From positions 378,266 through 442,265 of the forward strand of contig QULP01000003.1 of the NCBI GenBank assembly GCA_003481745.1: a DNA stretch of 64,000 nucleotides, written 5' to 3'. Of the stretch, positions 41,427 to 47,677 are shown piece by piece. A program made the position numbers and the translations under genes. The notes beneath the pieces were generated by a model that searched no databases, was not told where the DNA came from, and saw nothing but the letters and a program-made list of their open reading frames with translations. Source of the stretch: Firmicutes bacterium OM04-13BH (GTDB taxonomy: Bacteria > Bacillota > Clostridia > Lachnospirales > Lachnospiraceae). Each line of letters begins with the position of its first letter. Position 1 is the first letter of the stretch.

Positions 41427-42016
41427 AACGGTTTCTCCAATATTTTACACTCCATAAAACAATAGCAAGTAAAACACGCTATCCCCAAGTCTAAATCCTC
41501 TTGATATATAGAATCCATTTCTCCGGACGATTGAACAACTTGTAATATCCGTTCTTTAACCATATCAATAATTCTATCTGAATTTGCTCGGATAATTTCC
41601 ATTTCACTTTTTTCCGTATCCTTATATTCTAGCATTATCCGACCTCTTGCATACAGATACCACGTATGAACGCACCTTAAAATTTTAGCCTTCCCTCTTA
41701 TATTCGAATCGTCATAAGCATTCAAGTATTTATCACAAGTTAAATAATATGCAGCAAACTCCTTTATAATGTCTTTATAAACCACAACACCATTATATTC
41801 AATTTTATCGTCAGGTTTAAATTCTTGTATATTGACTCCACTAGCAGAATACTCTTCGTCAATACAAACATTCCCTAACACCTTAACTACATTCGAAATA
41901 AGTGATGGTATTCTAATAGCTTTTTGCATTGTGAAGTAAATACTGCCACTATTATTTGCTACCATCACTCCAGAATTATCACCACAATTTTCAACTCTAT
42001 ATTTATCGCTTATCAT
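41423..42016 (-). CDS. ABC-3C system C-terminal/effector component with N-terminal Asn-Ser-Gly repeats
   Basis: The 197-residue protein starts with a short repeat, GDNSGVMVANNSGSIYF (12-28), and continues with a helical domain (about 30-195) rich in Cys, Tyr and charged residues, with no recognised catalytic motif. By position and size it fits the third, variable component of an ABC-3C system. The Asn-Ser-Gly motif is shared with the upstream membrane protein. It overlaps both neighbours by four bases. Biochemical role unknown; a sensor or toxic effector is plausible. Confidence 0.65.
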   Translation of the reverse strand: MISDKYRVENCGDNSGVMVANNSGSIYFTMQKAIRIPSLISNVVKVLGNVCIDEEYSASGVNIQEFKPDDKIEYNGVVVYKDIIKEFAAYYLTCDKYLNAYDDSNIRGKAKILRCVHTWYLYARGRIMLEYKDTEKSEMEIIRANSDRIIDMVKERILQVVQSSGEMDSIYQEDLDLGIACFTCYCFMECKILEKPL

Positions 42017-42231
42017 GAACGTATTTCCCCTGAATTAATGCCACTGATTACACCAGAGTTATTCCCATTATTAGTAACCTCCACATCACCATTACTTGTT
42101 ACATTACGACTTTTTTCTTCTTTTATCTGTTTTAATATTTTTTTTGCTTCATTTTTCGCACGAACAGCAACTATTGTAGAAACAACTGTTGCAGCAGTAC
42201 CTATTGCAGTCAAAATCAATGTCCAATCCAT
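42013..42231 (-). CDS. Small membrane protein with Asn-Gly repeat tail, first gene of the ABC-3C operon
   Basis: The 72-residue protein has one N-terminal membrane segment (4-23), a charged linker (25-42) and a tail of Asn-Gly repeats (NGDVEVTNNGNNSGVISG, 47-64, then INSGEI). The same NSG pattern begins the next protein, so the two may stack or assemble together and place the complex at the membrane; this is inference. GGGGAG lies seven bases before the ATG. An extended -10 is visible upstream. It overlaps the next gene by four bases. Not a component described in the ABC-3C layouts known to me. Confidence 0.7.
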   Translation of the reverse strand: MDWTLILTAIGTAATVVSTIVAVRAKNEAKKILKQIKEEKSRNVTSNGDVEVTNNGNNSGVISGINSGEIRS

Positions 42232-42254
42232 AACATATCTCCCCTTTTTATTTC

Positions 42255-42263
42255 ATTTTACCA
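42255..42263 (-). promoter_or_regulatory. Extended -10 promoter candidate of the ABC-3C operon
   Basis: TGGTAAAAT (42263-42255, minus strand) is an extended -10 with TG one base before TAAAAT; the -35 (TAGATT) is poor. It lies about 25 bases before the start codon. Confidence 0.4.
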
Positions 42264-42420
42264 CTCATATCAACAATAATCTATGCAACTTTTCATTTTA
42301 TTCATATCACAATAACACGAATTTAGATCACAAATCACCTTGTATTACCCCATCCGAATCTTATTTTCAGTTCAACTATGCAGAAAATATGGATAAAATG
42401 GTTGTTTCAATCCCTACATT

Positions 42421-42608
42421 TCCAAGAAACAAAATCCTCCACTGTATTATCTAGGAAAAACACTTTAAATTCTCCACACAACTACACCATCAAAAATCTT
42501 ACTATCACAATAATCAATATCCTGTTATTCCGTTGTTGAAGAACATTCGCTCTGATAAATATCTTATCGGAATCGGTAACACCAAGCCGTATTTGGTACT
42601 GATGTTTT
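42421..42608 (-). pseudogene. Decayed uvrB 5'-end remnant B
   Basis: Read on the minus strand in one frame, this stretch still aligns with UvrB residues of about 32-90: LGVTDSDKIF for [19 protein letters not shown] for [13 protein letters not shown] for LVIA, and LCGEFKVFFLDNTVEDFVS for [19 protein letters not shown]. It carries a TAG stop, has lost the P-loop glycines and lysine context, and lacks codons 1-31. It ends at the same codon as the other uvrB fragment, at the core repeat (42423-42450). It begins next to a uvrB-type promoter (42647-42708). This is the middle of three uvrB 5' ends in the locus. Confidence 0.82.
42423..42450. repeat. Core repeat at the uvrB breakpoint, decayed copy B
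   Basis: AGAAACAAAATCCTCC and ACTGTATTAT in this stretch align with the core at 38799-38826 and 43871-43898, with several substitutions. It marks the end of uvrB homology in remnant B. Confidence 0.65.
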
Positions 42609-42646
42609 AGAAATAGTTGTTATTTTCTCAGTATTGTTACTTGTCC

Positions 42647-42708
42647 AGTATATCACCCGAATGGAAAAAAGTACAGGACAAAGGCGAATGTTTGTTCTAT
42701 ATTTTTTA
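42647..42708 (-). promoter_or_regulatory. uvrB-type promoter B with palindromic operator
   Basis: On the minus strand, AGAACAAACATTCG (42698-42685) is a LexA-like box identical to that of promoter A; then -35 TGTACT (42675-42670), 17 bases, -10 TATACT (42652-42647). It now leads into remnant B and, about 410 bases on, into the ABC-3C operon. Between 42232 and 42716 nothing else is seen. Confidence 0.65.
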
Positions 42709-42716
42709 ATCTTGAT

Positions 42717-42944
42717 TTATTCAAAAAGTTCCGGCTCATTTTCAATCAAATCTTCTGCCAGATATTTTGCATCCATATTTTCTATTCCATAACTGTCATT
42801 TGAAATTTGTTCAGCCAACTTACTGGAATAATAAATGTCAAATGCTTTTCGTAAATCAATCCCTTTCATTTCGGAAATTACATTGATGATATCATTTTCC
42901 AAATTTTGCTTATAAACTTCTTCCAGTTGCTTCTTATCTACCAT
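42717..42944 (-). CDS. Small acidic protein of the DUF3791-DUF3990 module
   Basis: The 75-residue acidic helical protein (LEEVYKQNLENDIINVISEM, RKAFDIYYSSKLAEQI, YLAEDLIENEPELF) has no known function. It is the third gene of a module with DUF3791 and DUF3990 proteins, an association I recall from many Firmicutes. GAGGTGG lies six bases before the ATG at 42944, which is inside the end of the DUF3990 gene (11-base overlap); a start five codons earlier has no such site. It may be an antitoxin-like partner; this is inference from size and overlap. Confidence 0.75.
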   Translation of the reverse strand: MVDKKQLEEVYKQNLENDIINVISEMKGIDLRKAFDIYYSSKLAEQISNDSYGIENMDAKYLAEDLIENEPELFE

Positions 42945-43425
42945 TGTTTTCCACCTCATATGCTCTTTTAAAAGTGATCACTCGATTCAGTGTTTCCTGA
43001 TTTACAATACAGATTTGATTATTCATCTTATAGTATCGCAATTCATCTAAAACTTTTTCCTTATCCCATAATCCTCTAAAATACATATCTACAGTCTTAA
43101 ACACGTCATCATCCGCAACATTTCCTATAATAATGTCATATTCTTTATTTAACGGCTGTCCTTTTCTACATGCACATACAAAATCAAGCCATTTCTCATT
43201 TTCTTTTTCAAAAGATAATACCTTAAAATCATCCCATTCTTCAGATAATTCATAAACATTAACTATTGCAGCCTTTTCCTGTCTCATGCCCTTTCGGACT
43301 GCCCATTTCTTTACCTGATTTTCGAAAGTTGTAATATAAAATCCCCGGCCAAAATCCAGATACTTTTTCGAATGTACTACGTCCGGATATTTTATAATTT
43401 CTGTTGATCCATGATATACAATCAT
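42934..43425 (-). CDS. DUF3990 domain protein (possible ADP-ribosyltransferase fold)
   Basis: The 163-residue protein matches the DUF3990 pattern: IVYHGSTEIIKYPDVVHSKK, LDFGRGFYIT, WLDFVCACRKGQP, YDIIIGNVADDDVF and a C-terminal QICIVNQETLNRVITF. The YHGS/GFY arrangement recalls the ART superfamily, to which I believe this family is assigned. It overlaps the DUF3791 gene by four bases (ATGA) and the next gene by 11. A toxin or DNA/RNA/protein-modifying effector role is plausible but unproven. Confidence 0.82.
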   Translation of the reverse strand: MIVYHGSTEIIKYPDVVHSKKYLDFGRGFYITTFENQVKKWAVRKGMRQEKAAIVNVYELSEEWDDFKVLSFEKENEKWLDFVCACRKGQPLNKEYDIIIGNVADDDVFKTVDMYFRGLWDKEKVLDELRYYKMNNQICIVNQETLNRVITFKRAYEVENNGR

Positions 43426-43640
43426 ACATTAACTCCTTTTTCTCTCACATAATCGGTAATATCTTCTACCAAATATTCCTTTCCCTGTGTATGAAGAACA
43501 TCGTAACATTTAATAATATAGTTATCCAAAATTCCGGTTGAATTTAATATTTTATACACTTTGGCTGGAGACATCTTCCACTTATCCGCAAGACTATACA
43601 GCATGAATATTGAAAAGCTCAATTCTTTTTTCTCACACAT
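43422..43640 (-). CDS. DUF3791 domain protein
   Basis: The 72-residue protein shows the DUF3791 pattern (FMLYSLADKWKMSPAKVYKIL, GILDNYIIKCYDVLHTQGKEYLVEDI). Function unknown; it is nearly always next to DUF3990. Two starts are possible: 43664 or 43640. The TATAAT at 43682-43677 would leave almost no leader before 43664, so 43640 is preferred, although its Shine-Dalgarno (AAAGG at 12 bases) is weak. First gene of the module, with a hairpin terminator upstream (43725-43777) isolating it from the uvrB fragment. Confidence 0.78.
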   Translation of the reverse strand: MCEKKELSFSIFMLYSLADKWKMSPAKVYKILNSTGILDNYIIKCYDVLHTQGKEYLVEDITDYVREKGVNV

Positions 43641-43724
43641 AATCACTACCAACCTTTCCGTCATATTTATATTTAGATTATAACAAGTATTTTATGTTCA
43701 TACACTATATTTTTCAATTATTAT

Positions 43725-43777
43725 TCAAAAAAGCAGGCAATGAAAAGTCACAAAACCTCTTCATCCACCTGCTTTTT
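43725..43777 (-). terminator. Terminator at the entry of the DUF3990 module
   Basis: AAAAAAGCAGG (43727-43737) pairs with CCTGCTTTTT (43768-43777), followed by T residues on the minus strand. It would stop transcripts coming from the broken native uvrB. Confidence 0.75.
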
Positions 43778-43869
43778 ACCTATACTCTCACCACTACCGT
43801 TTCCACAACATCTGGATATTCAACCACCCACATACCACAAAATATCACCTATTTTTCGGTCTCCGTCTA

Positions 43870-44142
43870 CTAGGAGACAAAATATTCTACTGCGTTATTT
43901 GGAAAAAACTCCTTAAATTCTCCATAAAGCTGTGCAACAAGCGTTTTGTTATGTGCAATAATCAAAGTTGGTTTATTTAGTTGCGCAATGACATTTGCCA
44001 TAGTAAATGTTTTACCAGAACCGGTTACACCAAGAAGTGTCTCACACTGGTTTCCCTCTTTAAATCCTGCAACCAGCTCTTTGATAGCCTGTGGCTGGTC
44101 GCCGGTTGGTTTGTATTCTGATACTAATTCAAAATGGTCCAT
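43870..44142 (-). pseudogene. Truncated uvrB 5'-end fragment A (residues 1-90)
   Basis: This is a clean start of UvrB with Shine-Dalgarno AAGAGG, Walker [11 protein letters not shown] and the run to VEYFVS, then a stop codon at the breakpoint. It is about 82 percent identical in protein to the intact UvrB start. Everything after residue 90 is missing. Its position behind coaX and the palindromic promoter at 46.86 kb suggests it is the original 5' end, displaced by insertions. The IS element at 44153-46770 now separates it from that promoter. Confidence 0.92.
43871..43898. repeat. Core repeat at the uvrB breakpoint, copy A
   Basis: Matches 38799-38826 at 27 of 28 positions, with ACAAAATATTCTACTGCGTT and the next two bases identical. 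Left of 43871 the sequence is unrelated to uvrB. Confidence 0.8.
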
Positions 44143-44154
44143 ATATTTTTCCTC

Positions 44155-44432
44155 TTGAACTACCCCAACCGACTAACGTCGGATGGGGATTCCTACGGGC
44201 TTTCGCCCGATACCCACTCGTTCAGCTCATGGGTGTTCCAACAGAGAACAAACCCGTTTTCAGGAATGTCTTTGTATGTTGGCGTAAGTCAGATATTCCC
44301 GTCCATCCAGCTCCCTGTCCACTCATTCAACTGACTGGTACAAAGTGACTGGTAAGAATATCCGAGTATTTCTTCTATTTCTATATTTTTCTATATTTTT
44401 GTATTTCGCTTTTTCTTTTTTTCTATCTTCTT
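44155..44432 (-). ncRNA. Candidate reRNA (omega RNA) of the TnpB-like gene, 3' part
   Basis: Downstream of the tnpB-like stop the minus strand forms several hairpins: ACCCA with TGGGT around 44214-44236, GGGCGAAAGCCC (44210-44199) and the end palindrome (44188-44163). In IS605 elements this region is the scaffold of the guide RNA, with the guide beginning right outside the element, here the first bases before uvrB fragment A. Inference from family knowledge; no expression evidence. Confidence 0.4.
44163..44188. repeat. IS605-type subterminal palindrome, tnpB side
   Basis: CCCCAACCGACTAAC then GTCGGATGGGG; the arms CCCCA/TGGGG and CCGAC/GTCGG pair. Near-identical to 46741-46764. Confidence 0.85.
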
Positions 44433-46145
44433 TTATACATACTCATATCGATTGTTTTGCGTCCACTTTTTCATTTCCGATGCAATGCTTTTTAAAGTTC
44501 CTTTTTTTCTTTCTTCTAAGACTTCATAAGGCAGTTCCCGGTAAAAACTATGGAAAGAAACTCCCCGAAATGCTTTTGTTAACTGTTTCCATGCCGGAAT
44601 GATACTCACAATATCGGTTCCATTTTTTAGTTTTTCTTTTGTCTTTTCTGGTAATAACGCAAGTAACCGCTCATCCGGTAACAGTTTTTCCCGCATTCCC
44701 ATTCCTTTTAATCCAATCGCATACGATGCTGCTTCATGAATGGAAAGTCCGAATGGTCTTAAATACAAAAACTTCCCCATTTGGCTGGTATAAGCCGGAT
44801 TAATCTTATAGATTCCAAAACTTTGTTTATAGGCTTGATTTTCCAAACAGGTCGTCATTTTTCGGTAAGCAAACAGAGAAGCATGTCGATTCTTTTTCTT
44901 ACATCCATACTTCATTCCGTGTTTTGCAAGAGTGGTATCCAAATCTTCCATAATAAGCGGTTTCTTCCGTTCGGTACAATAACGTCCTACCTTTGCCATG
45001 ACTCTTCCGATTTCTTCTGAAATCTGTCCTTTTGTTTTCAATTCCGATGAAAAACGAAGCACTGTCCCACTCAGACGGTTTCCTTTTTCATCCAATTCTG
45101 AAACTGCTACATGGTCATAATTCAAATCAATCGAAACGCAGCCTTTTTCCAAAGATTCATTACAATATTTATTTTCCAGTAAAAGTGTCACCGATACAAT
45201 CAGATATCTCCGACCCGTTTTCTCTCGTTTCAGCTGAAAATTATAACAAATCGCTTTTCGTTCCTGTTTTTCTGCCTGCAGCATCTCTTCCCATATTTTC
45301 TGTTGCCTTGCAAGATGGAACTGTTTGAATACCGTTTCTTTCCCATCCATACATTTTACAATCAGATTGCTTCCTTCTTTTCGCACCAGAAAGTTACAGT
45401 TCTTTGAAGTATGACGTCCCGGAAGACTCATCGAAGCATGACGGAATTCAAAGAATTCCTGTTTCCACTGTTCACGATTGACTTTCGGATTGTCTTTCTT
45501 TTGATATTGTTTCTTTCCACCAAATACAATTCGCTTCGGCGGAAACTTTTTTAACCATTCCAGCTTTTGAATGGCTCTTTTCTTAGAAGATTCCAGTAAT
45601 GCAATTCTTGTTTTCAATCGACGAATGGAACGTTCTATTTTTCTTTCATATTCTTCTGCCGGAAAGTATGTTCCATTTGGAAGAAAAATCTGATTTCGTT
45701 CCATTCTAATTCTACACTTTGGATAAGGACGCTCCCAGATTCCGCTTTTAAAATAAGTTCGCAGAGAAGATTTGATTCCCTGCTTCTTTTCCAATTCTTC
45801 CTGTGTTCGTTTTATCTTTTGATTCCGTGCCTCAATGTCTTTTTCCTTTGTTCTCTGATACAAGCGATTCAATTCCTTTTGAGAAGAAAGAACAGAAGAA
45901 GAATAAGTGTAGATGGCACAATTATAATAGTCCGTTGTTCCATAGTTCCTTTTCAGCCAGGAGCTGTAGGTTTCTTCTAACAACGGACCTCTTTTTAAAA
46001 AGGATTTGTCATACAAGCAGTTATAGAGCTGGATTTTGATATTATTAAATCGTTCCATCGTCTGAATCAGAGACTCTACGTTCTGGATTTCATCCTCATC
46101 CAGATAATACCGCTTATCTGCATTTATCGTTCTGGTTAACTGCAT
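44433..46145 (-). CDS. TnpB-related protein of IS200/IS605 family, large form without zinc ribbon
   Basis: The 570-residue protein is much longer than typical TnpB (about 400). RuvC-like motifs are present: Asp340 in VSIDLNYDHVAV and Glu400 in LIMEDLD. The third acidic residue is not in the usual DxxAA context; the matching place reads SIHEAASYAIG (468-478). No CxxC zinc-ribbon pairs are found. The NPAYTSQMGK and GLSIHEAASYAIG motifs are typical of a group annotated as TnpB-related accessory proteins. Nuclease activity is therefore uncertain. The gene is divergent from tnpA and encoded inside the IS ends. Confidence 0.85.
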   Translation of the reverse strand: MQLTRTINADKRYYLDEDEIQNVESLIQTMERFNNIKIQLYNCLYDKSFLKRGPLLEETYSSWLKRNYGTTDYYNCAIYTYSSSVLSSQKELNRLYQRTKEKDIEARNQKIKRTQEELEKKQGIKSSLRTYFKSGIWERPYPKCRIRMERNQIFLPNGTYFPAEEYERKIERSIRRLKTRIALLESSKKRAIQKLEWLKKFPPKRIVFGGKKQYQKKDNPKVNREQWKQEFFEFRHASMSLPGRHTSKNCNFLVRKEGSNLIVKCMDGKETVFKQFHLARQQKIWEEMLQAEKQERKAICYNFQLKREKTGRRYLIVSVTLLLENKYCNESLEKGCVSIDLNYDHVAVSELDEKGNRLSGTVLRFSSELKTKGQISEEIGRVMAKVGRYCTERKKPLIMEDLDTTLAKHGMKYGCKKKNRHASLFAYRKMTTCLENQAYKQSFGIYKINPAYTSQMGKFLYLRPFGLSIHEAASYAIGLKGMGMREKLLPDERLLALLPEKTKEKLKNGTDIVSIIPAWKQLTKAFRGVSFHSFYRELPYEVLEERKKGTLKSIASEMKKWTQNNRYEYV

Positions 46146-46282
46146 GAAAACACTCCTTTTTCCAAAACGGTTTGTCGGTTAAAAATATAACAATAATTGA
46201 AATAATCCTTTATTTATAGTATAATTATAGCACAAATCAAGCCATTTTACAACATCGGTTATTTTAAAGAAAGGAGAAATTT

Positions 46283-46705
46283 ATGGACAACAAAACTTAT
46301 ACTAAAAATGCTCACTCTGTCTGCTGTCTGACCTATCACGCTGTTTTCGTCATTAAATATCGAAGAAAAGTAATCACACCAGAAATCCTTGCTTTTATGC
46401 AAAACCACACCGATTAATTAATCTCACAGCGTTATCATGGAAAACTTTTGGAATTTAATGGTGAAGAAGACCACATCCATATCCTATTTGAACTTCCGCC
46501 ATCCACTGCACCTTCTGTTATTATCTGTAATTTAAAGACTCAGCTTTCAAAGGAAGTCCGAAAACGCTTCTGGGAACAAATTCACAATCAATTATGGAAA
46601 GATTCTTTTTGGAGTGACAGTTACTTCTTATCAACAACTGGAGGTGCAAATCTGGAAGTTCTGGAACAATACATTCAACAGCAAGGAATTGAAAAACCAA
46701 AATGA
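46283..46705 (+). pseudogene. IS200/IS605 Y1 transposase TnpA, inactivated by an in-frame stop
   Basis: From ATG 46283 (AAAGGAG upstream) the reading frame gives a standard Y1 transposase start, then TAA at 46415-46417 (codon 45). After that the same frame continues to 46705 with the HUH motif DHIHILF, the catalytic Tyr in WSDSYFLSTTG and the usual C-terminus. A single base change (AAA to TAA) explains the break. The protein would otherwise be about 140 residues. The element cannot move by itself unless the stop is read through. Confidence 0.88.
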
Positions 46706-46740
46706 AAATATATTCATCACAAGAAAAAATGAGCATTCAT

Positions 46741-46764
46741 CCCCAACCGACTCGTCGGATGGGG
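46741..46764. repeat. IS605-type subterminal palindrome, tnpA side
   Basis: CCCCAACCGACTC followed by GTCGGATGGGG; same arms as 44163-44188. Confidence 0.85.
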
Positions 46765-46819
46765 TTTTCTGCTCTATAATAGATAAAAACTGCTTTCTTT
46801 AATAGTGTTTTCTTTTTTC

Positions 46820-46880
46820 AGTTTATCATTCCAGCTAAAAAAAGTACAGAGCAAATCGAATGTTTGTTCTGTACTTTTCT
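46820..46880 (-). promoter_or_regulatory. uvrB-type promoter A with palindromic operator (native position)
   Basis: On the minus strand AGAACAAACATTCG (46870-46857) is a LexA-like box, followed by -35 TGTACT, 17 bases and -10 TAAACT. AAAGTACAGA and TCTGTACTTT-like arms make a long palindrome around 46837-46880, which may also terminate coaX. The IS element starts about 60 bases downstream and cuts this promoter off from uvrB fragment A. Confidence 0.6.
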
Positions 46881-46884
46881 TTTT

Positions 46885-47652
46885 TTATTTATTATTTTTC
46901 TCGTAAATAATCAGCAGTCCTTTTAATAACAGTTCTTCATCAAGGGTAATCTTTTTCTTACAATAAGGAATAATCTTTTTCGCAAGTCCGCCTGTTGCAA
47001 CCACGGTCGCTTCTGTTCCAAGTTCTTCTTCAATCCGTTCTACAATTCCATCTAAGGATGCTGCACTGCTGTAAATGATACCACTTTTCATACATTCGGT
47101 TGTATTTTTTCCAATCAGATGTTTCGGAGCTTCAATCCCAATTCCGCCAAGCTGGGAAGCTCTTGAGGTCAGGGCATCCAAAGACAAACCGACTCCCGGA
47201 AGAATCATTCCTCCGATGTACTGTTTCTTGTCATTTAATACAGATACGGTTGTCGCTGTTCCCATATCAATTACAATCAACGGTGCCGGATAATTATTAC
47301 TTGCTGCTACTGCATCAGCTACCAAATCTGCTCCAAGCTGCCCTGGATTGTCCATCAGAATATTTAAACCGGTCTTAATCCCAGGTCCGAGCACCATAAC
47401 TTTCTTTTTTAAGATTTTTTCAACTGCAAGTTTTGCAATATTTGTAATCTGTGGCACAACAGAAGAGATAATACAGCCTTCAATCTCTGTTTTCTTAATG
47501 TGATAGATATCCAGAATTGTTTTTAAATCAACTGCATACTCCAGTTCCGTCTTTGTTCTTACCGTAGAAAGACGCTCTGTAAAATAAATCTCATTCTCAT
47601 CAATACAGCCTACTACAATATTTGTGTTTCCAATATCAATTGCTAAAATCAT
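46885..47652 (-). CDS. coaX: Type III pantothenate kinase
   Basis: CoaX phosphorylates pantothenate, the first step of coenzyme A synthesis. The 255-residue ASKHA-fold protein has the N-terminal DIGNTNIVVG, the GADLVADAVAA and DMGTATTVSVL segments, and VATGGLAKKI. AGGAG precedes the ATG. It is followed on the same strand by uvrB fragment A and preceded by the ECF S component and coaBC, so three genes of the pantothenate/CoA pathway are together. Confidence 0.97.
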   Translation of the reverse strand: MILAIDIGNTNIVVGCIDENEIYFTERLSTVRTKTELEYAVDLKTILDIYHIKKTEIEGCIISSVVPQITNIAKLAVEKILKKKVMVLGPGIKTGLNILMDNPGQLGADLVADAVAASNNYPAPLIVIDMGTATTVSVLNDKKQYIGGMILPGVGLSLDALTSRASQLGGIGIEAPKHLIGKNTTECMKSGIIYSSAASLDGIVERIEEELGTEATVVATGGLAKKIIPYCKKKITLDEELLLKGLLIIYEKNNK

Positions 47653-47677
47653 CTTTTTTCTCCTATGATTCTATAAT

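Larger units (their letters stand above)
44153..46770. mobile_element. IS200/IS605-type element with divergent tnpA (dead) and large tnpB-like gene
   Basis: Both ends carry the same subterminal palindrome: CCCCAACCGAC and GTCGGATGGGG arms at 44163-44188 and at 46741-46764. Between them are a minus-strand TnpB-like gene and a plus-strand TnpA broken by a stop codon. The divergent order is that of IS605. Exact ends cannot be fixed; TTCAAG on the minus strand at 44159-44154 is a plausible cut site. The element lies between a uvrB-type promoter and the Shine-Dalgarno of uvrB fragment A. Confidence 0.85.

Noticed and set aside
42404..42420. A string like the end of a CRISPR repeat (GTAGGGATTGAAAC on the minus strand)
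   Set aside because: It occurs once, with no spaced copies and no cas genes nearby.
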